Shown: positions 35,242-48,688, numbered from the stretch's first letter. The stretch: 64,000 nt of DNA from Hydractinia symbiolongicarpus (GCF_029227915.1 NC_079877.1:22283851-22347850), one strand, 5' to 3'. Made by a program: numbers and translations. Notes: generated by a model from the letters alone, not told the origin.

Positions 35242-37364
35242 TTCTTAATTCAACAAAGGTAGCTATATCTAGTTTAGAATAAGATAAAGTAATATTCAAG
35301 TATTTCAATAAAATACATGACAGTATTATTCAAACTTAAAGTTGAAAAACAGAAACACAGTTTGGAAGCAAATAGCTCGTATGTGATAACTTTTCAGCCG
35401 TTAATTTTTAGTTGTTTTCCAAATGGAAAAAGATAAAGCAGGATCTAGGCTAGAGGTCGTCATAGAAACGACTGTATGCGTATAATGGCAAAGTAGATAA
35501 AATTTAAAAAGAAGCAATTAGCAATATTTTAAAATTTAGTGTATTTTTTACGACAAGTGTCAACATTTTCGTACCTGTTTTAAGAACGCTTCAAAGGCGA
35601 CACGTGTTTTGCAGTTGGTTTATATTTACAAAGCCATGTCTCGAAAAGAATGTGAGCCATGTGTTATTATTGAAAATAAAATGAGTAAACTGAGATGTAT
35701 GCATATAGGTGTTAAAAAAAGTAAGAAAATTTAAAAGAGAAATGTTTAGAAAATAAATTACTAATGAAGCCACATTGCTAAAACGTGTCTGCTTTAATAA
35801 AATCGGTTATTTATCTGTGTGTGTGTGTCTGTTTGTTTTATCTTTTTCAAATTTTCTTCGAACAGGTGATTTTTTGTACCATTTTTATAGAACAAAATGG
35901 TTAGGTCAATAAATACTCGACCTCCATAGCAAGTCATCTGCCTTATCGGTAAAAAAAATTGGCACAAAGTTTTGCTACGTAACTAATATTTTTCGCCGAA
36001 CAACAATTTGTATAAGTCTCTGGACTCATTTTCTTTCACAATGTCGTTTCGATCAAATTTTAACACAAAAATTACATTTGAACAAATCCTCTAATTCAAG
36101 AACGAAGCAGAAGTTGGGCGTGGTCAATACAGAGAAAATGTTAAAATGAAAGAAAAAGAAAAAAATATACATTGGAATTGACTGATTTATATACTTTTAA
36201 TTGTTATATTTTAATTATTATTTTGGTTATGTTCGATTTGAAAATTAGTCGGCAAAAAAGTGACTTAATTATGTTAAAGTGACTAACTTTTTGCCGATTT
36301 TTATTTTTGCTGACTTTTTTATAGCCGACTTTTTTTACTAATATACTTTGTCATAAAATACCAGTCCATGACAAAAACTTTTCTAGCTAAAAAGCCAACT
36401 CACATACATCTTAATTAGGCAGCCGAGCAAAATATAGTTATAGAGTTATCAAAAAAAAATGGAAGTAACGTCCCTCTAGGGCGAATAGGGTTAAACTTCC
36501 TCATAATTACTGACTATCTTCACACATTTAACTTCAAAGAATACAAAACTACGTAAAAATGTTTACTATCCGTAATTTGACCTTACTTAAACCTTAATAA
36601 TATTACTACAGCTTCTTTCAAAAAAATCAAAATGAGTGGCGCATAATTCTATTATTGCGCATGGTTTTTTTTGCCACCCCATCTTTTTTGATACGTACCC
36701 ATGTTAACCCTTTCGTATGCCAAATGTTGTTATTGGACCATTTCACCACAACAGAATTGTAGAGGGAAGAGCTCAATATGCTCAGTGTCCGTGGAAACAA
36801 AAGATGTATTTTCAGAAACTTGACTCGTTGTTGTAAAGGGCACAAGCTTTCTTGCGTTAGTTGTATTATCAACAATTCACGTCTTTTTTATGAGCCACAT
36901 AGCAGTAGTGGTAAGCAGCAGTCTGCGTGAAATGAGCGGATTATAAACACAGGCATAGTTTGCGAGACTTTCTTTGTTCCAAGGATTACACAAGTTATAA
37001 TGTCAATCAAAATCAAATGTTATTAAAACTAAGGTTTGATTTTGATTGGTGCATTAACCTATGGGTGGTTACTACCCAAATAGATAGTCAACAAGCAGCA
37101 AGTACTCAGCAGTTATAATGCAAAAACCTAAAAAAAAGCTTTAGGGAAAATTTCGTGTCGCTTATAAAAAGGCATGGAACAGATTTTCGAAGGTATCCTA
37201 AAAAATAATAAAATAAAACAGATACCAACTAGATCATATTTTTAAGAAGCGCTGTGTTAATACGTTTTCAAGTCAAAGTCACGGAGTAGCGTTTTTTCAA
37301 AGTAACATACACTACTATGTCGAAATTGTTAATGCTATCAGGCTTATATTTTGTTATTGTGTAA
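35242..37364. other. Gene-free stretch
   Basis: No gene supported. A lone CCCTATTCGCCC-type end next to TTAA at about 36481-36495 looks like half of a piggyBac-like MITE. Confidence 0.4.
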
Positions 37365-37609
37365 CCCTATTTATACTGGGCATTTTTGGTATTTAACATC
37401 CGGGCGGTGGAGGGAAGGGGGCGGGTGTAGGAGGGCGTATTTAACCTTCTTAAAAAACGTTTGAATGGCTAAGCTATGTTGATGAAACTTGGTAGAAACA
37501 GTATGACATAAAATAAATTGATCGTTGGAGATAAAATCCCTCAGCAACTTCACTACATTTAGCAACATGGTTGAAAAGTTGTCCCTCCTCTTCTTATGCA
37601 TAAATAGGG
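37365..37609. mobile_element. piggyBac-like MITE (245 bp)
   Basis: Ends CCCTATTTATACTGGG and the inverse of CCCTATTTATGCATAAG. The right flank is TTAA and the left flank GTAA (one change). The same CCCTATT start occurs in the 895 bp element at 12014. No coding capacity. Confidence 0.6.
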
Positions 37610-39433
37610 TTAATACAATAAAAACACAAACGTATTAAATAAATAAATAAATATGTAAACAAAATTTCATTTGGAAGTGATAAATTTATAAGTATGTATC
37701 TTTACCTCTACCGACCATTATTTCAGTGGATAAATAAAGTTGTTTCGCCCGTATTAAGTTGAATTTTCAAAGTAATCAACTAATTCTTATGCGCAGTGAT
37801 AATTGAAAGATGCTCGAGAAACAACATTCTATATACCTCACAGAACGATAAGTAATAAACAAATATAAAATTATATAAATATAATATAAAACTATTCTTC
37901 TGATATTCGTCAACGTGAAAACTTAAAATATACGCGTGTGAAAGTAACTTGTAAAGTTAAACATTTCAGGGATATAACCATTCTGCGGGTGAGAACCTAA
38001 TCACCTCCGACTGTAAATTTAATAAAATGGATAATGGCCGTAACGTCAAGTTATTGAAAAAAAATATGAAAAACTACATATGTATCAACTTTAAGTTGAT
38101 ACATATTTCAAAATTTCCTAATGTCATCTTCACCGAGACTAAAGCTACCAGATTAAAACATTGTCTATGACGTTAAGGAATTCTTGTTGTTTAACTTACA
38201 TATAAATATTATTCTATCTACGCTGCATTTTAACTCTTTGGTCTGATCACAGCCTCACCACTTTAAATCACCTAACAAAGTTTATATTAACAGTTACTTA
38301 GGCAAAGAAAAGAAAACATATACATTTCCGCAAGAAAACAAAGTTCAACTTACTTCACTCGCGATTAATTGTAATAACAAACCCTTTATGTTATCAAATT
38401 AAAAATTATTATTTATTATCAGATTAGCGGTTGGTAACTCTAAGCCATAAAAAAAGTGAGAATAGTGTGTACTAAAACTTCATATTAATTTATCAATTAT
38501 CAACAAGATCGCCACAGATAAATGGTGCATGCGCATATCTATTAAAGAGATTTTTGACAGCATACTTACCTTGATTTTTTTTTACCCCGAGGAGGTCCTG
38601 TAACACCGTGCATTTTGTTTTAAAGAGCCCTGAAGCTGGCATACGTGAACACATAAGAACACGACCTCAAATAAATATGTTTACGTGTTGAGCAGAGAGA
38701 AGTCATCGTTTACTGAAGTATAACGTGTACTTACGTTTACTAAAACCTCTGAAGGGTAAAATATATGCATATTATTATAAAGCGCATTATAAAGAGTTAC
38801 AATCGTAGATAAAATGTGACAAAGCACCCTAAAAATTATTAATAGTTCGTTAAAAATTGTTGATACTTGACGAGTATCCATTATAACAATGTCGGGTTCA
38901 CGCTAATTGTTTCAACCTAACTAAGTGACATTTTTGCACATAAAAAAACAACAATGAAGTTATAGAAGAACAGATACAAGTTTCAATAATCGCATTATAG
39001 TTTTGCTCCCGCAATCGATATGTGCATACAGTTCTCACTGGTTATACTGCGCCTAGCTTCGTCAAGAATTTGCCATTAACAAATCTATTAAGTAAGTAAT
39101 TACATTATTTAAAAACACTCCTAATAAGTAGAATGTCACAACGGATAATAGATCTCCATATATGTTAACGAAGTAATAGAATTTTTAACTAAGGAGTTGC
39201 TTTTATTTTGTTTTATTTATTTATTTATTTATTAATATATTCTTAAACTTATATGATAAATCCAAATATGTTTTGTTTGTTTAATTGAGTGAAAACTTTT
39301 CTTAGATTTCATTTTGCACGAATATTATTTTACCGCCTTAATAAAATATAGAAGATAAAATTAATACAAATTTCTGTTCAAACCTTAATTCTTCAAATTT
39401 GAAACACACGAAAAAAGACGTAAGTACTTGACA
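37610..39433. other. Gene-free stretch
   Basis: Nothing recognisable. AT-rich, with short (ATTT)n near 39210-39235. Confidence 0.4.
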
Positions 39434-39505
39434 GCGTCGGTGGTGTAAAGGTTAGCATTGTTGCCTTCCAAGCAATAGATCCGGGTTCGATTCCCGGCTG
39501 ACGCA
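39434..39505 (+). tRNA. tRNA-Gly (anticodon UCC)
   Basis: A 72-base cloverleaf including the discriminator A. Acceptor GCGTCGG pairs with CTGACGC (one G-T). Anticodon loop CTTCCAA gives anticodon UCC, closed by GTTGC/GCAAT. T-arm CCGGGTTCGATTCCCGG is perfect. A T-run follows at 39510, the pol III stop. Identical to the copy at 48689. Confidence 0.92.
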
Positions 39506-39649
39506 AACTTTTTTTTTTTTTTAAACAAGCGCAGACAAGGACTATTATTTTCCCACCTACAACTTTTATGCTTTAGTGTCTATCATATCAGATATATCTT
39601 CGTTCACGTTACAATCACGCGTAAGTGCAAACAGGGGCGGGTCATAAAT

Positions 39650-39692
39650 CCTCAATTACATTGCGGCGCTACGCGCCTTACGTAATTGGGGA
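39650..39692. repeat. Short imperfect palindrome next to the DIRS element
   Basis: CCTCAATTAC...GCGGCGCTACGCGCC...GTAATTGGGG forms an imperfect hairpin abutting the DIRS terminal repeat. Confidence 0.4.
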
Positions 39693-39784
39693 ATTTTATT
39701 TCATATAAAATTTCCATACGATTTAATATTGGATAATCAAGCCCATTCTGCCTCATAATGGCACCCCGAGTGCCGCTCTGCCTC
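39693..39784. repeat. DIRS inverted terminal repeat, left
   Basis: AATTTTATTTCATATAAAAT-type start through GCCGCTCTGCCTC; exact inverse partner at 43763-43854 apart from about one base. Confidence 0.85.
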
Positions 39785-40918
39785 AGCTCAAAGCGAATTT
39801 TTCAAACACCTTGTCCTGGTATATTTTAGCCTTATTCAAAATAGGTCTATGATAATGTTTTTGCCAGGTTGAAGATTTTGAAGACCATTGTCCTCGATCA
39901 AGTATACTTTCCAGGGACAAACCCAATGCCTTTGCTTTATATGAAGATGCTGATCGACAGGAGTGTGCCGTGAAAAGTTCGATGTCTACCCCTGCGTTTT
40001 TAAGTACAGTCTTGATCCAACCTGCAATAGTACTACGAACCACTTCACGATAAGGTTTTACTGGACTTAGTAGCAATTGACATTGCCGGTTACAACGCCA
40101 ACCCTGGGATCTTATGTATTGGTTCAAGCAAGAAACAATGCACAATTTTTTTTCTCTGAAAACTCATGATACTCAATTTTTGGTGGGGGACTCCCTTTTT
40201 TCCGAGTGTTTGTTCTCTCAGAAAGTTCAAAAATATACGAAGTTTGTGTTTTAACCATGTGGCGGATATCTAATAGTTTCAGTTCTGATCCCCTGGAAGC
40301 TGAACATAATGCCAACAACATGACAGTTTTTAAAACTAATAAGCGATCTGTTAGATGTTTATTTTCCGACAAATTTCCTAAATAAGATAAGACCTATTGA
40401 ACATCCCACACAAACACAAATCTGGATTGTTGAGGTCTCTTATTTGCCACACCCGTGGTTAATTCACACACCCTCGGATGTTTGCCTACATGAAATGCAG
40501 AGATAGCTGATCTGTATCCATTAATATTGCTATACTGAAACCCCTGTTCGAACATTTCAGCTAAAAAATTTAAAATATAATTCAAAGAACATTTAACGGG
40601 ATCAACTTGTTGTTGACCACACCAGCTAGTCCACTTTCTCCAGGACGATTTGTAATTAGAGAGTGTGCCCTCTGTTTTGGCACTTGTGATAAGCTCTGCA
40701 GCTTTTCCTGATATTCCCTCACCCTCCAAAATTTTCCTGAAATTGTCCAAGCCACCAGCCTCAAAGTTCGGTTTTCCAGAAGTGGATGGCTCTTTTCCTG
40801 GGGGTTTGTTAGAAGTGACAAGCTTTGTGGCAGGAGTAGAGGATTGGTCACTAGCATTTCTAGGAGAGGACCATATCACGTATGTGTTTGCCAAGCAGGA
40901 GTTATCAAAATCATACAC
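39783..40918 (-). pseudogene. DIRS tyrosine recombinase (frame-broken)
   Basis: The N-terminal SAM-like part has TEGTLSNYKSSWRKWTSWC, NYILNFLAEMFEQGFQYSNI and GYRSAISAFH. The catalytic part shows the first arginine in ALCSASRGSEL, then HSCRSAS (H-x-x-R) and the nucleophile in WQKHYHRP, giving R, H-x-x-R and Y in order. The reading frame breaks near 40390 and 40140. Recombinase of this kind joins the circular cDNA to the genome in DIRS elements. Confidence 0.8.
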
Positions 40919-43674
40919 ACTTTTTCACTTCGGACCTTGGCTAACACTCTCCCTATTATGGAAAACGGAGGAAATGTGTACGGGTAATGTTTCCCCCACG
41001 GTTGTTGCAGTGCATCCACCGCTAAGCAACCTGGGTCTGGTTTCCAAGACATGTAACTCGGTACCTGATGAAAAAGTCTTGATGCAAATAGGTCTACGTC
41101 TGGTGTGCCCCACCTTTTGCATAGAGTCTTGAATATTCGAGGATCTAGAAGCCATTCGCTCGAGTCCACAAAGTTTATGGACATCCAGTCTGCCTTCACA
41201 TTCAGTGTCCCTGGTAGACGTTTTGCTGTAATTGTGATCTCCTTGGATAATAGAAAAGTCTACAGGTCTTTTGATAACTGAAACAAGCGAGGGTCCTTGG
41301 TGCCCCTATTTTCATTATATAAGCTAGCGCTGTCATATTGTCTATTTAACAGTGAATATGTTTTAGGGGAATCATTTTGTGGAAAGTTAGTGTAGCTAGA
41401 TAGACCGCTTTTAATTCTAAGATGTTGATGTGAAGGTTGAATTCTTGCAGAGACCATTGCCCCCCTATATTCCTTCCCTGACAAACTGCTCCCCAACCTT
41501 GTTTGGATGCATCTGTTTGGATTATAACTCCCTGGAGGGATTTTAATAATGATCTTCCCTGGGTCAGTGCCAAATTGTTCAGCCACCACCGGATTTCCCA
41601 TAGAGCCTGTTGGTCTAAATGAACAACTGCCTGGTAACTTTTGTTTAATTGTAAAGCTTTTATCAAGCACTTTTGCATATATCTTATCAGTAAGTTTGCT
41701 GGAATGACCGCTGGGGAGGTTGAGGATAGTTTGCCCACCAGACTGCTCAGTTCCCACACAGTCATTGAGGGTTTTGTCAGTACCTCTTTGCATTTCACCT
41801 CTATTCTCTTCAGAATTCTAGAGGGACAAGTTCATGCTCATGTTCACTGAATCTATCTCCACACCCAGGAAACTTATTGTTTTAACTGGCTCCAGAATAG
41901 ACTTGGGCAAATTGATGACAAATCCCTAATTTTGTAGAAGAAAAATGAGAGTATCTCTTGCTTGAAACAATTTTTCCCTCGACTGGCTTAAAAGCAACAT
42001 GTCGTCTAAATAAATGATTACTCGAACATTGATTCTTCGTAAAATTGAAATTGGAATTTTCATCAATTTGGCGAATATCCGTGGAGCACGCCCCAGTCCG
42101 AAACACATGCAGAGGAATTCGTAGAGGTTTCCCTACCACTGGAACCGTACATATTTTCTTGACCTCTGATGAAGTGGGACACAAAAATAAGCATCTTTCA
42201 GGTCTATTTTGCACATATAATCCCCTTCCTGTATCATTTCCTGTATCAGATGAAGTCCCTCCATTTTGAAATGATGGTAAGGTACAAACTTGTTCAGATG
42301 TTTCAAATTTATCACAGGTCTGTTCCCCCCATCCTTCTTGGAAACTAAGAATACATTGCTCAAAAACTCCCCTTTTACATGACATATAGACTGAATGGCT
42401 CCCTTAACCAGCGTGCTCTCCACCTCCTTGGTCACTAGAGCAACTTCCTTCTGATTCATTCGGAAGTTCTGAGGTATTTTTTGTTGTTTTGGTTGTTCCA
42501 TGAAAGGAATCTGCAATCCTGAGACATACTCCAAAATATTTGGGTCCTTTGTTAGTATTTCCCAGTTGTCTACAAAAAATTTTAGTCTTCCTGCCAATGG
42601 GTAATTGATATTTTCGAGGCTCAGCGTTTTGTTTTTGGGAAACAAACGCCCACTGAGGGATGAACGTGTTGCAGATTCCTTAAAGGAATTATTTCTGGAA
42701 ATTTCAGGTTTACTGCTCTCAATGGAGTCAACCTGGTGAAGGTCTCCCTCAAAGTTTGATTTCTTACCTCCAAGTCTTGGAAAACTTGTCTGCTTGAAGT
42801 TACTGCTTTGTTGTTGGTTGTGGCGTAGGGCCGTCTTGACACGCCCCCATTGTTTTTTGTCCAATGAGGGCTCCCCTCGAAAGGGCCGTTTGAAACTGTT
42901 TGTTGTTGAAGTCGATGATGAGGACTTTCTTGCCAAACCATAAACTTCTTTTGATTTCTTCTTTGTCTTTGCAGTATCGATTACGTGCTCCTGAAATTTT
43001 TTCCCAAACAGATTGTCTTCTGTTAGAATTTCCAAAAGTGGCGACTCGTCTTTTAACGTGACTTTCGCTTTCTTTTTGTCTGACATGATAGCCGACAACA
43101 CATTTAATCTTCGGTGATATGAAACAGCATTAAAAGCTTGTCCCAATAACAGTACAGTTTGCTCAACTGATTGAGATAGATCCTTCCAGGAAATCTCCTC
43201 AGGGTTTTCCCTGGATGCACCAAGTGACGCTTTAATTGCATACCAAGTACGGCTCAAAGGCCCCATAACATTGCATATTTTTTGTTGGATTCGCTGCAAT
43301 CCCTCATCCAAATTCAACTCAATACGTTTTCTGCTTTCTTCTAACAATTCTTTGCAGAATATATCCAATTTTTTTGGCTTGATGATATTTGTAGGAACTG
43401 GATTTTCATCCAGCACACTGTCTTTCAAGTCCCTGTCTGGGACGAAACGCTGCATGTATTTGTTAGCATACTCTGCTAGTTCAATAGGCAGCTCGTATTC
43501 ATTCATCCTCTCGTCAGATATAGCTTCAAACCGTTGTCGTTTACAGCAAGGTTCGTAGTCATCAGTATCCTCTTGGATACTATGCTCCAGGGGACGTTTC
43601 TCCCCGACTTCCTTGTCTAAATCACCACTATTCTCCAAAGAAATTTCCAATAAAACTATTCCATTATCTTCCAT
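40876..43674 (-). pseudogene. DIRS gag-like / reverse transcriptase / RNase H region (broken)
   Basis: Starts at the ATG at 43674 with an acidic gag-like part (for example SIQEDTDDYEPCCKRQRFEA). RT begins with TKEVESTLVKGAIQ, then VFLVSKKDGGNRPVINLKHL and KIDLKDAYF. After an in-frame TAG replacing one codon it continues CFGLGRAPRIFAKLMKIPIS and IIYLDDMLLL (catalytic LDD). Another TAG and a frame break near 41830 follow. RNase H shows IIQTDASKQGWGAVC and HINILELKAV. The stretch DLFASRLFHQVPSYMSWKPD with FPPFSIIGRVL (41200-40876) is the conserved DIRS segment before the recombinase. Confidence 0.85.
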
Positions 43675-43762
43675 TGTGTTAGTCGGAATGATTGCTGAGA
43701 CAACTTTAGATAAAATTTTAAAAATAACTTTCGTCTGCTTCGCTTGCGAGAATAAGTCGAAA

Positions 43763-43854
43763 GAGGCAGAGCGGCACTCGGGGTGCCATTATGAGGCAGA
43801 ATGGGCTTGATTATCCAATATTATATCGTATGGAAATTTTATATGAAATAAAAT
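43763..43854. repeat. DIRS inverted terminal repeat, right
   Basis: Inverse partner of 39693-39784; begins GAGGCAGAGCGGCACTCGG. Confidence 0.85.
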
Positions 43855-43869
43855 GGGAAAACCCATTTT

Positions 43870-44138
43870 GCGCCATTAAGATGGCAGCCTCTAACGAAAA
43901 CGAAAGTCAACTAGATTGCTGGTATTTTTATTACTTTGAACAATTAGTATCTGATATTGAACGAAGAAAGAAAGATGATTTGATTGAACAACGTTATTTA
44001 CAATGCATTATCAAACGTAGAAAATATTCCGTACCTTGGCCAAATAGTTTATGCCACATAGATGGACATCATAGCCTTATACGTTATAACCAATCAAAAC
44101 TTTTGTATAAAAAATATTGGGCATATTTTGTTTGCTAG
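43870..44138 (+). pseudogene. Integrase-like gene fragment beside the DIRS element
   Basis: Plus strand: MAASNENESQLDCWYFYYFE, then IERRKKDDLIEQRYLQCIIK, then YSVPWPNSLCHIDGHHSLIR. The block P-N-S/A-L-W-H-I-D-G-x-H-x-L-I-R opens the rve-like core of the same integrase family as the gene at 10.2-11.7 kb, with W changed to C here. The frame then runs out in unrelated sequence. It lies just outside the DIRS terminal repeat. Confidence 0.5.
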
Positions 44139-47100
44139 AGTCAATTCTACAAACATTTTTTTAAAACGACGGACAAAAGAGTTTTTATTTAAAAGATTAT
44201 ATAATAATTTTTCAAGAAGATAGTGAGATTTTACATATTACCCTCGTTTTACAAAAAATTCACGGACCTAAAATCTTGACCGTTTTCTCTTCTGTTTTTT
44301 CGTTCTTCTTTTTATACGCTTCATGAAAATTCAGTATAAAATGTCCTCTTCAATGATTTCTTTAACGAAATAAATTAGTTCTGTCTTAATTCTTCGCAGC
44401 TTGTATGAATATTTAAACAGCTGTACTATTCTTTAAAATTTGCGTGAAGTTTCTTTCGAAAGTTAATGAAAAATCAGTGGCTGCAAACAATGTGGCGTTT
44501 TTAACAAAAAAGTTGGCCGGAGATGCGTCGTGACTGATCGAGTACCAAGTTTTTCATATAACTTTCAATTGTTCCACCTACCTCTCTCCTTTTTATTCAC
44601 ACAATCCGTTTCGTCTTTTTTGCCTCCGGAAAAGGAATGAGGTTATTTGTGCATTTGTAACACGAAGCCAGGCCTGACGTTTTCATACACAACCTTATCC
44701 GCACAGTTTTTACATTTTACTTTATGTCATTTGCTGGGAGGCTAGGTATTGTTTGAAAATCAACAAAACCTTCGTGAAGAAAGTAGGAGAAAGAAAAAGA
44801 GTAAGAAAACAAGTCTGTACATAGTTGTGACTCTGACCTGACTATTTATTACTTTTCTCTACGTAGCTACAAATTTAGACAAAATATGTTGAAACAAGAC
44901 GACTAATTTCGAAGTTCGCCACCACAAGTAATTGCGTAGGCTATTTCTATATTGGATTTACACATTTTGAACTTGTCAAAGTTAACTAGACAATATTCCT
45001 AGCCGACTAGACATAATAATAATTTCTGGGCCTTCATGTGCCTCAATGTGGATTATTTCGGTGTGCGGGCGAGCTAGAGAACATGACTAGCAGTTTATCA
45101 ACCCTGTCTGCGTGACCTATGTGTGTGCAAAATTAGCGACTTTACAGCGTTTTTGTCCATAGTTGAATAATAAAAAAAAAAACCTGCCCCGTCTCAATAT
45201 TCTTGTCCGAGATTGTAGTTTTGGCTAATAATGTTGGCAATTATCACTAGCTAGCGAGCTGTCAGCATACCAGACGTCAGTTGCGACTGAGATAGTTTGC
45301 AAATTAGAGCATTATATGTAGTCAGTCTTATTTCGCCTGACTGGATATCACAATGGGGGCGAGGTGGTGAAATGAAACTAGTTCCTTGGTCGACATCATT
45401 TTTTTTGATTTCCACCAGCGAAGGCGGAATCTTTAAAATTGCCTGAGGAGATAAGAGATAAATAGAGACAGCGCAGCTAGGCTGGACGCCCGAAACTTAT
45501 CCAGGTTAAAGCCTAAATTCTCTATTTGACAGATTTTTTTATGAGAACAAGGCTAAAATGACTTTTAAGCCAATAAGAATCCTAACAGTGCAACAAATTG
45601 TTTTATGATCCAATGAACAATACTTTATTTTAAAGTTTTTATGCTATCGAAAGTTGAAGCTCGTGCAGTGTAGCATAATAAAGATCGCCTTATAATGCGT
45701 CATCTTTGATGTTATTAACGTTTCCCTTTAATAATTACGTCATTTCCCTTTGTACAATTTTGCACGTAGACTGAAGCTATATTCAGTAGTTAAAGAGGAA
45801 TTGGTGAGGCTGAATATTTTTGGTGAAAGGTAATGTATTATAGCTATAAAATCGTGACAAGTGTGTTATAAAAGAAAAAATAAGAATATTGTCTGAAAAT
45901 AACCTTTCGTAATTGATTATGTAAAAAAAATTTGCTGCCACCTTTAAAGATATTTTCCAAGTTGTTTTTAGAGAAAAAGAGAAAATATATAAATTTTATT
46001 ACTCAGTCCTCTTTAAAGCTCCGTACTTTTCCAGATTATTAAGCCGCAGGGCTTCTTGTTGTCATCGTTATGGCGAAAACATTTTAAAAATTCTTTCGCT
46101 TTCTTTGATATCGACAGTATATTATTATAAAGTGTTCTTCTTTATAGGTTATGGTCAAGTTTGTATTTTTTCTGTTTAGAAGCAGGAATGGTGAAATCTG
46201 TCGGATTGCTACTAAAGATATCTATTATTGAATAAAGTGTATCACTTTCTCAGAGAATTTTATAAAGCCGTGCAGTTAAAAATGCAAATTTAAAGTTTTA
46301 GATGATGGTTTAGACAAACTATGTATTGTATAACTTTATGGTTAGTGGTGGACTGCACGAATAGCGGATCGGCATCATCTTCTAAAGCATTCTCTTTCTT
46401 TTATTTTGATGGCTCTACATCTCGCTTGTTACCAGTTGGCATTGTGTTGAATGGTTTTCTACTGGACCCAGATTTGGTTTATGTTATTCCCGCGTTTGTT
46501 TTTCCTGCCAATTGTTATCACATACACTCTCGTCATCCGACATATCCTTAAACTTCAATTTTTTTTCATAGTTTATCAATAGAAGATCAATGGCAAGCAA
46601 TAGCACACGAATTCAAAGTTAAATGGAACTTTCCATTTTTATCGGTCCCATGGAGGCACATGAACATGAAATAGCTGGGGACAGTGGATCTTATTTTTTA
46701 AATTATGGGACCTTTAGCATTGTTTAGCCTTAGTAGGTGGTAATTATAAGTTCATCTACGTAAATATTGGATGCAATGGCAGAATTAGTGATACCGGGGT
46801 GTTTAAAAATTTCAACAGCAATTGATAAAATATTGTGAATATCCCATCACCGCCAAGGAAAGTTGAAGCATCAGTTCTCTCTCATTTTATTGTGGATAAA
46901 ATTTCACTTAAATAAAGTCCGATAAAGCTTTATTTAATCTTTCACTGGAAAACAGAATTTCAAACTATAGAATTTTCCGTAATAGCAGCATCTCTGAAAA
47001 TTCTTTTGTTATCATGGCAAACCAATTTCGCGTACCCACTACAATAAAATCCTAAAAATGTGGAGAAAGTAACTTTGGCTAGCTGTGTTCTTCATAATTT

Positions 47101-47159
47101 TCTTCGTGACAAAGCACCTGCATGCCATGTCTACGCATTTTATTGATCAATGTTGTAAC
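44139..47159. other. Gene-free stretch
   Basis: No gene supported. Open frames such as 46321-46551 have no recognisable domain. Confidence 0.4.
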
Positions 47160-47400
47160 TCGAGATCGCTGCTTCCATCTCAAGATCAAAGAACACCTTT
47201 CGATCTCGTATATCAAACCTTCCTTTGATCTTGAGATCAAAGCTTTCATCTTACGATTAAGTTTCCTTAAGGAAACTTAAGATGGAAGCTTCCTTCGAAG
47301 AAAGTTTTGATCTTAAGAGGAAAGCTTCAATCTTGAAAGAAGCTTCGATGTTAAGATGGGAGCTTTGATCAAACCTTCCATTTGATGTTGTTTTTCTAAG
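47160..47400. repeat. Cluster of AAGMTTCNATCTT / GATCTTGAGATC motifs
   Basis: About 240 bp packed with direct and inverted copies of AAGCTTCSATCTT, CTTTGATCTT and AAGATCAAAG. It includes the 20 bp perfect palindrome AAGTTTCCTTAAGGAAACTT (47259-47278) and the near-palindrome CTTTGATCTTGAGATCAAAG (47223-47242). Confidence 0.6.
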
Positions 47401-48688
47401 CCTTATTGTATATTTGATGAACTCTATAGATGTAAATCGCGGTCACCTGCATTCAAACGTCTCATCTTTTCCCGCACCAATTTCGTTTGATGCTTTCAAT
47501 TCAATGTGCTAATTTTGGTCTTCACTTCGCTTTCTAAAGAGAAAATTCAAGTGACTTTTGAAGGAAAGTTTCCAATGATATCAAAAACAAACTAGAAAAT
47601 GTGTCGCGTTATGAAATTATCGATATACAGTAATCGATGTATTGTCCCGATAAAACACAACGTTGACGTTCCATAAACATTCTTGCTCTTGTCATTTGCA
47701 AATAGGCTCATCAGTTTTCTCATTTTTTTGTAGCTTCCATATACAAAAACAATGCTCTAATATTATTTGTCTGACTTTGAGGAAGTATTTGTACATGCAG
47801 TTTAATAAAAAGTTATGATATTGACATCATTAAATTTATTTGACACAAACGGGTTTAACCAAAACGAAGAAAGGAATGATGAAAAAAAAGGATAAAAAAA
47901 GCAGAATGAAACATGAACATGCCATTTCTTAAAAAGGAAATATAAAAAGAAGGATGACAACAAAAATCATCCTCCTTTTCTATCTACATGATCGTTTTTT
48001 TTCCACCCGTCCGTTTGAATGGTCCATTTAAATGGATGGCTGACGATCAGAATTAAAAAGATCGACAAACAACTTTAGTCGGAAAAAATTAGTTAGTTGC
48101 ACAAAGTTTAGTCACTTTTTGCTACTAATTTTTTGAAAACTGTACTGGAAAATCATTCTTTTTCTAACGCAATCACTATCTGAAATAAAAATGAGTAATA
48201 AACAATAATGAACTCCAAATATAAATTGAAAATAATCAACCTTTGTATCCGAATATAGTTCGTAATGCAGTATAAAAAGGAAACCAACATTCAGGAAAAA
48301 TCTTTTCAGCAAAAATAAATGGTAAAAGGTGTCAGTAAAGGTTTTGGTCAGTAGAAATATATTTTCCACTGAGCCGAAATTTAGTCAATTTATTTACTGA
48401 GTTTTTCTTTAATTTTTCATTATAGACGTACATACAGTAGCATTGCTTTATGTATCTCTAGCAGGTAATGTAACTTAGATACCGTCGGAGGGGAGAAAGA
48501 ACTAACCGCTAGGATGGAATCCCCGAGGACGTTAAATCTTCATGTCACTTACTTACTAACTTACTGACAATGGCAATTAGGCAGTTGGCAATTAAAAATC
48601 TGTTATTGCTTCCGATTAAAGACCATCATAACACGTGGTTTATTTCAATATACTTACGTTGTTAATATGCATTTACAAACGTAAGACA
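47401..48688. other. Gene-free stretch
   Basis: No gene seen. Around 48480-48565 a block ending in CTTACTTACTAACTTAC resembles a LINE 3' tail. Confidence 0.35.

Larger units (their letters stand above)
39693..43854 (-). mobile_element. DIRS-type retrotransposon
   Basis: A 4.16 kb element bounded by 92 bp inverted terminal repeats (39693-39784 and 43763-43854, differing by about one base). On the minus strand it encodes a gag-like region, reverse transcriptase, RNase H, a DIRS-specific segment and a tyrosine recombinase. No integrase and no LTRs are present, which is the definition of DIRS. Several nonsense codons and frame breaks make it inactive, but the ends are nearly intact, so the insertion is fairly recent. 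Confidence 0.88.

Noticed and set aside
41641-42269. Plus-strand ORFs inside the DIRS element
   Set aside because: They are antisense shadows of the reverse transcriptase and RNase H region.
46321-46551. 76-residue ORF with hydrophobic segments
   Set aside because: No domain, no splice partners, no homologue in the window; not distinguishable from chance.
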